Positions 35,044 through 47,700 of a stretch of DNA of 64,000 nucleotides are shown piece by piece (position 1 is the first letter of the stretch; each line of letters starts with the position of its first letter). The stretch lies in assembly GCA_039707655.1 (NCBI GenBank), contig CM077676.1, positions 433,729,379-433,793,378 on the forward strand, read 5' to 3'. Made by a program: the position numbers and the translations under genes. Below the pieces are notes generated by a model. The model did no database searches and was not told the DNA's origin. It saw nothing but the letters and a program-made list of their open reading frames with translations. Source of the stretch: Elymus sibiricus (Eukaryota > Streptophyta > Magnoliopsida > Poales > Poaceae).

Positions 35044-35934
35044 ATGGGATCGCCGGTTAACGGCCTCAAACCCATAGAGCACATCTCCACGACCGAACTC
35101 TCGGTCACGACAACACCCCCACCTATGGTGGGAGCAAACCTTGACCCCTCTTTGATCCTACCAGAGAGTCCCCTCACGGGCAAGGGGCTGAGGTACTTCC
35201 TGGAAAGCGGATCGGACAGCGACTCACCAGCAACCGACTCCCAGATCGAATCGGCTAGACCGATAATGGCGAATCCTGCATCGGACGAGGGTGACGGGGT
35301 TCCGCCGTCTTTAGAGATCGGATCTGGCCCGCTCATCCACTGCATGGAATATCGTCCTGATAACCTCGGCCCGTCTGACATTTGGGACTTAGCCTACGTA
35401 CGGCAGGTCCCCGGCGAGCCAATTCGACAATACTGGACCAGATTCTTATCCGTCAAGAACAAGATCCTGGACTACCAAGACTCAGATATAATTGCCGCCT
35501 TCGAGCGTGAATGCAAGGATAAAGGCATCTCAAACGCCCTTACTCGCCGTTGCGTCCAAACATTCCCTGAATTAACCCACTTAGTAACTCGATTCTGTGC
35601 CATCGAAGACGCCTGGTGGACCGAGGAGAATGCAGACTCGATCTGTGACAACTACCCGGGACGCGACCAGCCAGCGCTTCGGCGCGAAAATCGCAAACGG
35701 AACTTCCCGGCCGATCGACCTCGGAACAAGAAGAAAACCTCCGATCACTCCAAAACAGCCTTGGACGGCTTCCTGGGTAAACCATGCCCGATACATGCTG
35801 TATTAGTTAACTCCTGCCCAGCCCACAGCCTTCGAGAGTGTTGGGTGCTAAGGGAGGTGGCCAAAGGGGGGCCCGCCCTTTTGGCAGGCACCTCCAGCCA
35901 CTCTGGACGGACCTCGGATGAAGACAGGTCTTAA
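35044..35934 (+). pseudogene. B gag
   Basis: 296 codons, nearly identical to A gag, with the gag domain (RQVPGEPIRQYWTRF) and a Cys/His motif (CPIHAVLVNSCPAHSLREC). The frame ends early near 35927, where one base is missing compared with A (GACGAGG to GACAGG), so protease and RT are out of frame with gag. Confidence 0.85.
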
Positions 35935-37637
35935 TGATTTATGAGACATTTACGTCTAAAAACCAGCGCAAACGGGCCTTACGGGAAGTTAACGCTGTCC
36001 AGCGGGTATCGCCTCAGAATGCATGGATAGACACGCCTATGTCCTTCACTCAGAATGATCAGCCGATGTTTACCCCAGACAGGTGCCCCGCCGCGCTAGT
36101 CCTCGATCCTATCGTGGACCGCTGCCGCCTCCATAAGGTCCTGATGGACAGAGGCAGCAGCCTGAATTTGATATATGAAGACACTCTGGATAAAATGCAC
36201 GTCGATAAAATACGCATAGAACCAAGCACCACTAACTTTAAAGGAATAGTGCCCGAAAGGGAGGCACGGTGCAGTGGAAAGATAACTTTAGACGTAGTCT
36301 TTGGGACCTCGGACAATTATCGCTCTGAGGAGATTACATTCCATATCGCGCCTTTCAAAACCAGATATCACGCCATCCTCAGACGGGACGCCTTTTCAAG
36401 ATTTCAAGCGGTACCGCATTATGGCTACATGAAGCTGAAGATGCCGGGCCCAAAAGGGATCATTACCATTTCAAGTGATCCCGACAGGGTGCTCAAAGAT
36501 GATAATAAAGCGGCATCCCTCTCCCTCGAGACCCTAGCCGAAGCCTTCGCGGCTGAAGAGTTAACCGCACTACGCGCCGAAGTTTATCGGAATGATGTCA
36601 TCTTGGACAAAAGATCAAAACCTACTTCTTTCAAGCCGGCCGACGAGATCATCAAGTTCCAAGTTCACCCCACGGACCCCGCTAAAACGGCGTCCATAGG
36701 GGCTAACCTCGACCCGGAAGTTGCCGAAGTCCTACGCGCTTTCCTTAGGGAAAACTGGGATATATTCGCCTGGCACCCCTCTGACATGCCGGGAATACCC
36801 CGTAGGCTCGCAGAGCACAGTCTAAATATACTGGCAGGCTATAAACCCGTTAAGCAAACACTTCGGCGTTTTTCCGAGCCCAAGCGTCAAGCATTGGGCG
36901 AAGAATTGGCAAAGTTGATGGAGGCAGGATTCATCAAAGACATAAAACACCCCGACTGGCTAGCCAGCCTGGTCATGGTACCGAAAAAGGACAGGTCCTG
37001 GCGGTTGTGTGTCGATTTCAAAGACCTCAACAAAGCCTGCCCTAAAGACCCCTTTCCTCTACCCCGTATTGACCAAATTGTGGACGCCACTGCGGGCCAC
37101 GACGCTTTGTGCTTCCTAGATGCCTATTCAGGGTATCATCAAATAAGAATGAAGGAATCGGACCAGGCAGCAACAGCATTTATCATGCCTTATGGACCGT
37201 TCTGCTTCAATACGATGCCCTTCGGATTAAAGAACGCTGGCACTACGTATCAGCGTATGATTCAAACCTGCTTGAAAGATCACATCGGAAAAACTGTGGA
37301 GGCCTATGTAGACGACGTGGTTGTTAAAACCAAACGCGTCGACCAACTGGTGGACAACCTCCGCGATACATTTGCCAGCCTACGGGAATATCAAATAAGA
37401 CTCAACCCCGAAAAATGCCTCTTCGGGGTCCCGGCTGGCAAACTCCTCGGTTTTATTGTATCTAGCCGAGGAATTGAAGCCAACCCGGCCAAAATTCGAG
37501 CCCTGGATCGACTAGAGATCCCTACAGAGCTCAAAGATGTACAAAAGCTAGCGGGCTGCGTAGCAGCCCTGAGTCGTTTTATATCACGACTTGGCGAAAA
37601 AGCTTTACCATTGTACAGGCTTTTTTTAGTAGACTAA
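35935..37637 (+). pseudogene. B protease and RT
   Basis: An open frame with retropepsin, whose catalytic motif reads MDRGSSLNL where A has MDGGSSLNL (Gly to Arg next to the catalytic Asp, expected to kill activity). It continues through the linker into RT with KKDRSWRLCVDFKDLNKACP, FLDAYSGYHQI, MPFGLKNAGTTYQ and intact YVDDVVV. It ends at a stop caused by an extra T in a seven-T run near 37620. Confidence 0.85.
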
Positions 37638-37646
37638 AACGTTCAA

Positions 37647-39089
37647 ATGGACCAAGGAGTTTGCGAACCAATGCTATTATACATCTCGGCTACAAACCAG
37701 GTGGTTAGCGCAGTCCTCGTGGTCGAACGAGACATGGAAGGTCATAAGTTCCAAGTCCAAAAACCCGTATACTATGTGTCTGAGGTCTTAACCCCCTGCA
37801 AGACACGCTACCCTCACTTCCAAAAGATAGCTTACGCAGTCTTTATGGCATCGCGCAAGCTTCGGCACTACTTTCAAGAGTGCGCAGTGACGGTGGCATC
37901 CAACGTCCCGTTGAGTGATATAATCAACAATAGAGACGCAACGGGGCGCATCGCCAAATGGGCTATTGAGCTCCTACCTTTGGAAATTAGCTACAAACCA
38001 CGCCGGGCCATTGAATCCCAGGTGTTGGCAGACTTCGTCGCCGAGTGGACCGAAGCCGAACTACCCCGTGAGTACAGTACCTACTCGCACTGGACGATGT
38101 GTTTCGACGGTTCCAAAATGCTTGCCAGTCTAGGGGCTGGCGTGGTGCTTACTTCCCCCACGGGAGATAACATTAAATATGTACTGCAAATCATGTACAC
38201 AGATTCCAACAACGCGGCCGAGTACGAAGCCCTTTTACATGGGCTTCGGATAGCAGTCTCCATGGGTGTCAAGCGGCTCGAAGTCCGAGGTGATTCCAAC
38301 CTCGCGATCTCGCAAATTAATGGCGAATTCGACGCCAAAGACCCAAAGATGACAGCTTACCGCAATGCCGTCATAAAGATCTCGACCAGGTTCGAGGGGC
38401 TGGAATTTCACCATATACCTCGAGATAGTAACCAGGCCGCAGATGTACTCGCCCGAATGGGCACAAAACGGGACAAGGTTCCCGAGAACACCTTCCTCGA
38501 GCGGCTTTTCAAGCCATCCGTAGTCTGGCTAGACAGCAAGGGGACACCGGATTCAACCGATGTCGGGCAACAGGCCCCGCCCGAAGTGGACGATGGTATC
38601 ATAGGCGGATCAACTATCCGGAAGACCGATTCAGTGCACGAGGTCATGGCAGTCATTGCACCATGGACCGAGCCACTCCTCGCATACCTACTCTGCAAAG
38701 AGCTCCCTGATAACCAAGCCGATTCCCATCAGATTGTAAGACAATCTAAAGCTTACAAGGTTCATGAAGGGGAACTTTATAAAATGAGCACAACAGGCGT
38801 CCTCCAGAGATGCATATCCGAAGAAGGGAAACTCGTACTACACGAGATACAGTCCGGCATGAGTGGACATCACGCCGCAGCTCGGACCCTGGTTAGCAAG
38901 GCCTTTCAAGCCAGTTTCTACTGGCCAACGGCTAGTGCCGATGCCTCGGCATTGTACAGCGTTGCCCGGGCTGTCAGGTATTTGCCAAACAAAGCCACAT
39001 GCCCCCCACGGCTTTGCGCACCATCCCCATTACGTGGCCCTTCGCGGTCTGGGGGCTTGATATGGTTGGGCCACTCAAGGGAGGATTAA
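37647..39089 (+). pseudogene. B RNase H domains and integrase N-terminus
   Basis: Contains RNase H and the additional RNase H-like domain (CFDGSKML, NNAAEYEALLHGL, RGDSNLAISQI). Compared with A, about 67 bases are deleted near 37665 between the RT thumb and RNase H. Integrase zinc finger begins (HEIQSGMSGHHAAARTL), then one base is lost near 38955, and the remaining frame to 39089 is out of phase. Confidence 0.8.
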
Positions 39090-39895
39090 ACAAAAACAAA
39101 TACCTACTCGTTATGGTAGATAAATTCACTAAGTGGATCGAAGCAAAGCCGGTTACCTCGGCCGAGGCCGTCCAGGTCATCGGATTCATATCGGGGGTAG
39201 TTCACCGTTATGGTGTCCCCCACAGTCTGATCACAGACAACGGAACCAACTTCACGGCCAAAGAGGTCAAGGCATGGTGTAAGAAAATGGGCATCAAGCT
39301 CGATTACGCGTCCGTCTACCACCCGCAGTCTAATGGCCAAGTGGAGCGAGCCAATGGACTCATCCTCAGTGGAATTAAGCCACAGCTTGTCCGATCCCTT
39401 AAGAAAGCCAATTGCAAATGGGTTGAGGAACTTGATTCCGTATTATGGGGCTTGCGTACCACACCGAACAGATCCACAGGGTATACTCCATTCTTTATGG
39501 TCTATGGTGCCGAAGCGGTCCTCCCCTCCGATATCATACACGACGCACCTCGGGTGCGCATGTATGAGGAGCTGGAGGCCGAACACGATCGGCAAGACGC
39601 CCTAGATGCTCTCGATGAAGAGTGCAATGTCGCACGGGCTAGATCAGCTATTTATCAACAGCAGGCACGGCGCAACCACGCTAGAGAGGTTCGTGCCAAA
39701 GAATTTAATGTCGGGGACCTCGTAATGAGATTACACCCCGAAAAGCAAAAACACAAGCTCTCCCCTAGATGGGACGGACCGTTTGTCATTGACCAAGTAC
39801 TTGTCGGAGGAGCTTATCGAATCCGAGACCTAGAAGATGGACGACTGGAGCCCCATCCGTGGAACGCGGCGCTACTCCGACGTTTCTATGCATGA
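38955..39895 (+). pseudogene. B integrase core
   Basis: Frame from about 38999 with WGLDMVGPL, TDNGTNF and QSNGQVERANG, so the D,D(35)E residues are present, followed by the C-terminal DNA-binding region ending NAALLRRFYA. No chromodomain. Confidence 0.85.
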
Positions 39896-40642
39896 AACTA
39901 AAGCATACAGTTCGTGTAAATACCTTGTGCATTTTTCTTTTTTCTTCTTTTTTTTTTGTCCTTTACCTCGGACAGTCATTTAGTGACACCGAGAACCATC
40001 CCGCATGTTCTTTTCAAAACATAAGCTATTCTGCCCCTTATGAACTATTGTGTTTTACGCCAATATATGCATCGATCCACTTTAAGATTTGGCCAAGCTG
40101 GGTTGCCCGGCTCCTGTGCTTGCCCTCTACGTTCCCGATATTTCGGCTAGAGGGCAAAGGGAGCACCGCTGTGATTGTTACATACGGGTCAACCGATGTA
40201 GTACCTCAGACGGACAAAGCCGAAAGCTAGCGTTCTTACAATGTGGATTGGTCGGCTATGACATAGGATTACCGTGGCATGGGTCTTTTCAAACCCCAAC
40301 CAGGGGCTTTACCCCCGAGGTCATCCGTCTCCGGACGGGCGTGTTCGACACAACACCCGAGAAAAGGAACCATCGGATGAACTATTTTTCTCGGAAGATG
40401 TTTCTTAAATTAAAAAGTAATATAACATAATCTTCCGTTACCCTCTTGTCCTTCGAGCCGTACAGCCCGATTGCCTGGTCACCCGAAGCATCTGGCCCGA
40501 TGACCTCGGCCAGTAGTAAGGGACACTCCCCGGAATTTATTCGGGAAGGGAGAAGCCGACGGCTGGCTGACAGAGTTTGGATCAACGGACGGACTAAAAA
40601 TTGACATAGTATACTTCGGTACATAAAGTCATACAATACTTT
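39896..40642. other. B spacer between integrase and antisense gene
   Basis: Equivalent to 23417-24165 in A. It starts with a T-rich tract (39931-39958), with no convincing gene on either strand. Confidence 0.6.
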
Positions 40643-43453
40643 TCATGCACGGTCGAGCCCGTCTATCAGGATGTCTAACGAACAATCCTTTTGCGAGAGG
40701 CGTGCCGCATGCATTACACTGTCATATGCTAGACTGGTAGGGATTTCTTCCCCACCAGGCCCCATGGGTCCCACCTCTGCCGATTTCGTCGTCTTCAGAC
40801 AGGTATAGTGGGTCTTCACCATGGCCCACGCCTCCCTCGCCCCTTCTCGACAAGATGACACTTTCCATGCTTGGATCCGGCGCCGTGCTCTCTTTAACTG
40901 TTCGGCCAGCACGGCCATGTCCTCGGGAACTAGTACCACCTCGGGCCATAAAGCCTGGTGAACGTCCTTCATCGCTTGCCGCGTTCCTTCGTGCACCGCG
41001 GATAAACAGATGCTCATGTCTTCGGACGACGAGCCCCGAGACTCCGGAGGAAGACCAGTCAAGCTAGCTGTCATCAATAACATTTCGCATGACAAATCTT
41101 TCGGATTAACCGAATAACACATGTCTGACGCGACTTATAACTTACCATAAATCATGTCGTCCGTGCGTCGATTCTTTGCTTCCGCAACAGCTAGGCGAGC
41201 CTTTAAGCTCTCAATCTCCTGGGCTTGGCGGGCATTCTCAGCCCTAAGCGTATTCACGCTACCCGCTCTCTGAGTAACCACCTGTTGATTCGCCTGGCGT
41301 TGCGCTTCAGCATACGCCAGATCGTCGCGGGCCTGCTTTAGGTCTCTTTCGAGATGGCCCAGGGCTTCCGCTGCTACAAGCAATCCTGGCGTCAGCTCTA
41401 CTCTTCGGATATTACTTACTTCAATAAACACGCACTTACTGTGCGCCTCTCTGGTGAATTTCTTCACCTGGAACACCTCGGTTAACGCCGCGTCAAGCTG
41501 CACCCTTGTTTGGTCTAAAGCCGAGGTCAATTGCTCGTTCCTTAAGCGAGCCTCCTGTTATAGCAAAGTTTGCGGGTTAACATTCAAGTCTTGATACGAC
41601 CCCAGGGGCTCTTATCAAGCCTTAGGGGCTACTACCATACTCGGTAGTTATACTTGTCTTTTAAAGACCTTACCCGCAGCCCTTGCGACAGGATATCCAG
41701 CGCCTCATCAAAGGCACCTTGGGTCGCCCCGAGGTACGCGTCTACCGCGCAGAGCGCATTAAGCTCTCTGTCCGAAAACGCCAGATTGTTTAAAGAAGCC
41801 TTTCGCCGACGATAATTCGCGGCACATTGGATTTCGGACGGAGTGGCCGACGTTGCCGAGTCTTCGGGCTGGGTGGATCTGGGGTCCACCCTTGTAGTGT
41901 TTCGGACCTCTGTTTCCTTGGGCGGAGACGTGCTTTTCTCGGCCTCCACATGTACATTAGCGGATGGAGGCTGTCTGCAAACAATTAAGGATGTTAGAAT
42001 CTGAAGTGTCTTTTTTGAAAATATTGACCTAGGAAATACCTAGTGACGGATGGAGCACTTTCGCCTGTTCCCATGCCCTCGACCGGAGTTTCTCGTGCTT
42101 CTGGCTGGGCCCTTTCCGGTGGAACTACTGCTCTGCGTAGGCGTTGGGAGCACCGCCCCTTTGGAGGAGGAGTCAGAAGACTGGAGACAGGGGGACGAGG
42201 GACTCTCTTTCGTTTAGAGGAAGGGAGAGTTACCGATGAGGCTGGCCTCGTCCCCGGCATGTCAAGGACGACCGCTACTTTCGAGCCATCAAGGCTCTCC
42301 AGGAAGAAACTCCTCCCTTCATAAATCAATCCTAGATCTTCGTCCTCGTGATGAAGAGGGTCTTCGGCCCGGCTGTGCAACTCCGGCTCGGGGGCCGGAC
42401 TGCTTACTCCTTCCAGCCAACGCCTCCACCTCTGTTTAACCGATGTGAAAAGGATTAATGTTGAGGATCCCCGAGGTAAAATGAATAAAGCCCGAAGTAA
42501 ACACTTACTATGTCGGCAGGGTTGTAGTATGACAACCCGTCTTGGAACCGGCACTTGGCAAACTCCTCGGCCAACCGTTGGTATATGCTGGCTAGTACGG
42601 CTCCGAGGGTCATTTGGTCCATAAAAGCCCCTTTGATGGACCGAGAGGCGTCTTCGGACCCATTGTAATCGCACAATAAGTGCTGACGCTGCCGAAGAGG
42701 CTGGATTCTTCGGTCTAGAGCAACCGCCATCACGTCAATGATGGTCAGGCCAGCGCTTGATAGAGACTTCACCTTGGCTGCTAGCCTAGTCATGGCTTCG
42801 TCCTCCTCTTGAGTCGAACTCAGCGGCCTCCAGCTGTAACGCTTCCGCGGTGGGTCCAATGAGAAGGGCAGAAGGCCTGGCCGGACAGGCTCATACAATA
42901 GGACGTCGGTGAAGTAAAACCACTCGGAAGGCTAGTAATCGGTTTCCTCCCGAGGTGTCCCTGCTGGGTAGTTGGTCTTGTCAATTCGGCAGACTTCGGC
43001 TCCTCCAACCTCGAATAGCTTGTCTGCCGAAGAGCGGGGCACGACACAGAAATACTTCCGCCACAATCCGAAGTGTGCTTGAGAGCCGAGATGTAACTCG
43101 TAGAGCGCAACAAACCCCGCAATATGAAGTATCGAATTCGGGGAGAGGTGGTGTAATTGCAGCCCGTAAAACACCAGCAGACCACGGAGGAAGGGGTGTA
43201 TTGGGAACCCTAAGCCGCGAAGGAGGAAAGGCACGAAACATACCCGCTCATCTCCTTGTGGCGTGGGGAAATTTTTGGCATGGGCTTGACCATCAATGGA
43301 CGTCACTCCAGGACGGGTAGCGGCTAGATCCGCATCAGGCAGGTACCCTAGCGTCGCCAAGCGCTCCAATTGGAGGCGCGCGACGGAACAGCTCCCCCAG
43401 TCTCCCCTATCAGGGCCATGAGGACGCTTTGAAGATCCTTCGCCGCTCGCCAT
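40643..43453 (-). pseudogene. Antisense six-exon gene of element B
   Basis: Exons on the minus strand: 43453-42509, 42431-42040, 41974-41674, 41554-41440, 41373-41146 and 41067-40643. Exons 1-5 have exactly the same lengths as in A (945, 392, 301, 115, 228). Exon 6 is 36 bases longer and adds 12 codons before EEIPTSL. All introns keep GT-AG. Exon 1 carries a TAG at about 42932-42934 where A has Trp; the stop that breaks A is Lys here. Domain content as in copy A: transposase_28-like N-terminus, basic proline-rich middle, helical C-terminus. Confidence 0.75.
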
Positions 43454-43759
43454 TGTTCGGGTTCTTGAGCCGGAGAGGGGAGGAGATTTTTTGCTGCGGT
43501 GGCAAATGTGAACTGTCACTAGCAGGGGTTACGCGTCTGGTAAATAAGGGCAGAGGGGGCTGACGTTTCGACGTTTTCTCCATAAAGGAGGCTCAGCCGT
43601 CTAGGCTGCACGATTCTCGAAATCTGAAATCGGTCCCCAACGGAATTCTAAGGGTTGACCGAAGTCTTTAAATTTGGTCGGGGAATAAAGCATGGGAACT
43701 TGTCTATCGAGCCAAGACTCCGGGAAGTGTAGGCCGTCGACCTCGGCATCGAAGACTAG

Positions 43760-43771
43760 TTCAGGGGCTAC
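43760..43771 (+). other. Polypurine tract of B
   Basis: ttcaggggctac directly precedes the 3' LTR, matching A. Confidence 0.65.
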
Positions 43772-44263
43772 TGACGGTGTCTTGGATTGGGGGGTGCCAA
43801 CCTAGCCAGCCTGTCTCTTCGGATGGGCCGGTATGCCCCCGTACGTGATCAAGATGGACTCCGGAAGTCGCACATGGGAGACGTGATCAAGACTGCCCCT
43901 ACCGAAGACTTGCAGTGTACTCCAAGATTATTCCAGCCGCCTTACTCCAAGATACCGACCTTGTAACCTTAGATACCCTCCCTGGCGTGTATATAAGCCA
44001 TAGGGTTTAGCCTGTAGGGGAGATCAGCAAACATCAAACACCTAGCTATAGTAGTTAGACACATACTACGATCTCGAGGTAGATCAACTCTGTACTCGAT
44101 ACACCTCCATTAATATAAACAGAAGCAGGATGTAGGGTTTTACCTCCATCAAGAGGGCCCGAACCTGGGTAAAACATTGTCTCCCTTTGTCTCTGTTACC
44201 ATCGATCCGAGATCCGCAGCTCGGGACCCCCTACCCCGAGGTCTGCCGGTTTTTACACCGACA
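43772..44263 (+). repeat. B 3' LTR
   Basis: tgacggtgtcttgg...acaccgaca, 492 bp, 13 differences from the 5' LTR. It lies about 320 bp upstream of the antisense gene's ATG, as in A. Confidence 0.92.
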
Positions 44264-44268
44264 CAAGG

Positions 44269-44705
44269 GTGGACTTGGATTCAACTCCAACAAGAAGAAG
44301 AAGTCCAAGAGCAACAAGAAGAAGGGCCAAGAACAAGTCAAGAACTCGGCCAAGATTATTTGCTTCAAGTGCAAAATTGAAGGGCATCATGTTAGATCTT
44401 GCCCATTGAAGAAGAAGCCTCATAGTGACAAGCAACAAGGGAAGCGGCCACAAGTTCAATCTCATGCTCAACCACAAGTTGAAGAAAGGCCACTTCCCAA
44501 GAAGACTCAAGTCAATGATCTTCAAGTTGAGAAATCAATTAAGATGAAAGAAAAGAGTAGATGTTGCTACTTATGTCGTGAGAAGGGTCACCTCGCTTCT
44601 TCATGCATGAATGGTAACCTATCCAACCCAATTATTGTTGATGATATCTATTCTCTTCGGAAGGATAAGGTTGGCAGTGTGTTTGCCAAATTTGTTGGTA
44701 CTTAA
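44269..44705 (+). CDS. D gag, C-terminal part with two zinc knuckles
   Basis: Lysine-rich start (GFNSNKKKKSKSNKKK), then two perfect CCHC knuckles, CFKCKIEGHHVRSC and CYLCREKGHLASSC, which bind nucleic acid in nucleocapsids. The frame ends with TAA at 44703-44705. The next codons read on as SGVKKKTIWVAKPIVTN, typical of SIRE-lineage gag-pol, so the stop may be a mutation, with a second stop at about 44799-44801. Confidence 0.8.
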
Positions 44706-47700
44706 AGTGGTGTCAAGAAAAAAACCATTTGGGTAGCCAAGCCTATTGTGACTAACCTCTTAGGACCCAACTTGCTTGGGGACCAACAAGCTCAAACTTG
44801 ATCAATAGGTGACGTTGGAGGGCATTGGAGACATGGCTACATCATGAAGAATTAAGGGATCTTCATCATTCATATTGTCTCAGGCCAAGTCATTTGGACT
44901 ATCATGTGTCTATCTTATATCCAATGTGCTTCCTTGCGGTAACTTGTACTTACTTTGTTTACATTGAAAGTTACTTGCCCATTTGCATGTTTTGGTTTTG
45001 TACCTTGCATGTGTGTGTATATGTTGTGCTTCCAATTTGCTTATCTTGAGAAATCAAGTATGTGTATGTTGGCTTGCACATCATGTACGTGTGAGTCTTG
45101 TGTTGAGCCTAGTTTGCATCTTGTTTGTATCTTAGTTGGCTCTTGTGAGAGATTAATGGAACATCCCATTTTGGGGGAGGGATGTGTTTTGTGCACTTCA
45201 CGATCCTACAAATATGTGTACATGAGGAATATCACCTAGTATTGATATAGCAAGATTATCTAGTCTCTATGTGGTATGTCTTCTCATGAGAAATTCAAAT
45301 TCTAAATGGTCCATTAATTATCTCTTGTTAGTTTTATTGCCTCTTGTTAAGAATTTTAGGTTATCACATTATGGGGAAGTAATATGCTATGTGTATATTA
45401 CAAGCCTAGAAAATGTGTACATTTGAGGTATTGCCACTTAGAGTTGATATCGTAAATTATCTTGTTTCTAGGTGGCATGATTGCTCAAACAAGTTCCAAT
45501 TTGCTTAAATGCTTTTATTGCTCATCTTTTGGATCTTGTTTGTGAGAGAGTTTCTTGGTACGGTTTCCCTCCAAATGTATCTTCATATCATACTTGGGAA
45601 CCGTTTGCTTCAAGTTATTCTAATCATTGCATAGCATGATTGGTTTCCGATCTTGAGCTACCAAGAATCTCTATCTAAGCATTGTGCTTAATTCATATCA
45701 TTTGCCGTATGCTTATGTTGTTCGGTGTGAAGATGATATTGGACATATTTGCAATCTACCAATGGGAATTATTTCCAAATACTTCTTGTCTTTTGACAAT
45801 TGATATTCATTTATGTGGTAGAAATTGCTAATCATCTTTACATTGGCTTGTGTTTATATTTTCCTTATTTTCTTGCTAAGAAATTGTTTCAACTCCCATT
45901 GTCTTCCTTGCCTCTTGTGGATCTTGTTGATTTCTTGAACATGTCGAGTGTTTCTATAGATATAGTGAAAGTGGTGATCCCATCTTGTGCATTTTGTATT
46001 CAAATGCAGATTCTATATAATGCACAACTCTTGGGGGAGCTTTCCTATTTTCGGTAGAACACTCACCTTATGATCCATATCAAGTGCTTGGTGGAAGGCA
46101 AGCATTTTCTTTTTGGTACTTTGTGCCATCATGAAAATTTGTAGAGGGTTTGGTTTGTTTGGAACCTTACTCTCTTTTGGGAGTTTGATATCTCTTTCTT
46201 TAATATATTTCATTTGGTGTGTATCAATGGATATCTCATTCCTTGATGTATCCTTTAATTGGTATCCTTCAAGTGATAAGCTCTTCATTTGGTATCTTAT
46301 TTTTCACTTGGTAGCATTTCTATTGGTATCTTTTCAATCATGTGTTGATTTGGTTCTTTGATATAATTTGAACAACCTTATGTGGTGTCACACTTTCGTG
46401 TGCCTCCTTGGTTTACTTGGTGTTTTGTCCAAATTGTATCTCCTTTTGGTTCTTGAAAGTATTGAGCATGCATATTTACTATTTGTACTTTCTTTGGCAT
46501 GCTTTCTTTCTTTGACCCAATATATAGGGGAAACTCCATCAAATCCTTTTTGGCTAAGATGTCCATGAAATTCAATTTCATATCTATATGCACATATTTG
46601 TGTGGAGTTTGTCCTATGTATTGTTGGTTATCTAACTCTTTGGTCCCAATGAGTTTGGGTACCATTTTGTTTGTGTTGTTGTTCTAGGAACAATTGGAGA
46701 TGCCTTGGATGCTTGGCTCACTCACAAGGAAGGTGTTGTCACCATGTGCTTATTGGAGTCAAGCTAGGATGATCATTGAACCATTATCTACTACATCATT
46801 CCAATGCTATCTCGGTAACAAGTATCTACTTCATGCATACATTTCTTGCATTCAACCTTGTGTAGGTTGCATCATGGCATGAATTTATTGATTCATTCTT
46901 GTGATACTTGTTTCCTTTCTCAAAGCATCCCAACAATGATCTCTTGTTGCTAGTTGTGATATCTTTGATGGTTGTGTGTTTGGAATTCATTTATATTCAA
47001 TAAGATAATATTAAGCCATGTGCTATGATTTTCAAGCAAAGATCTTGTTGGTATATTTATGATTTCCTTTTGGATATCTTGTTCCTTCCTTGTGTAACTA
47101 TTTCATGTGTACATCCTTCTTTGTGGATATATATCATCATGATTGTCATCTACCTAGAATCTTATACATGTGAGAGAAGTTACATCTCTAGTTGATATCC
47201 TTTTCTTTCACGTCCACTTTTTCATTCTCGTGTTATTTCTTTGGTGACTCCGTGAAAGTTTTTGCCTTGAGTGCGGGTCTTATATCGTTGCATCTTGATG
47301 CACTCTTTCTTGGTGAAGTTTCTTTTCCTCATGCTTGTCTTGATGAGGCTTTTGCCATTTCAATTGGTATCCCTCCTCTTGACAAGGCTATCATTTTCTA
47401 GCTTCACCATGGGTTGTCACAAGCTTTGGTTTTTAATTTGCATATTAGTAAGCTTGTGAACCCATTTGCTAGTTGTGTGTGTGACCTTCTTAGCTTCGTG
47501 TGCGCGGGAAGGACATGTCTTGCACCTTGTATCTCATTTATTCAAGACTATGTTGATGCTTAATGCTCATCCTTATATTAGTCTTCTCAAGTGCTTTGCC
47601 ATGACTCACACACATCATTTTGGTTGAGCCTATTCTTAAGTTGCCTCTTTTTACATGTTGCTCAACCATATGTTTGTTGCAAGTGCTAGGCTTAATGTCT

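Larger units (their letters stand above)
34505..44263 (+). mobile_element. Element B: Tat-lineage Gypsy, second copy
   Basis: Same family as A, opposite orientation. LTRs are 34505-34996 and 43772-44263 (492 bp each), flanked by caagg (34500-34504 and 44264-44268). I count 13 LTR differences (2.6%). It interrupts D's gag. Gag-pol is in four pieces owing to small indels. The antisense gene is on the minus strand. Sequence agreement with A is high across the whole internal region. Confidence 0.92.
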
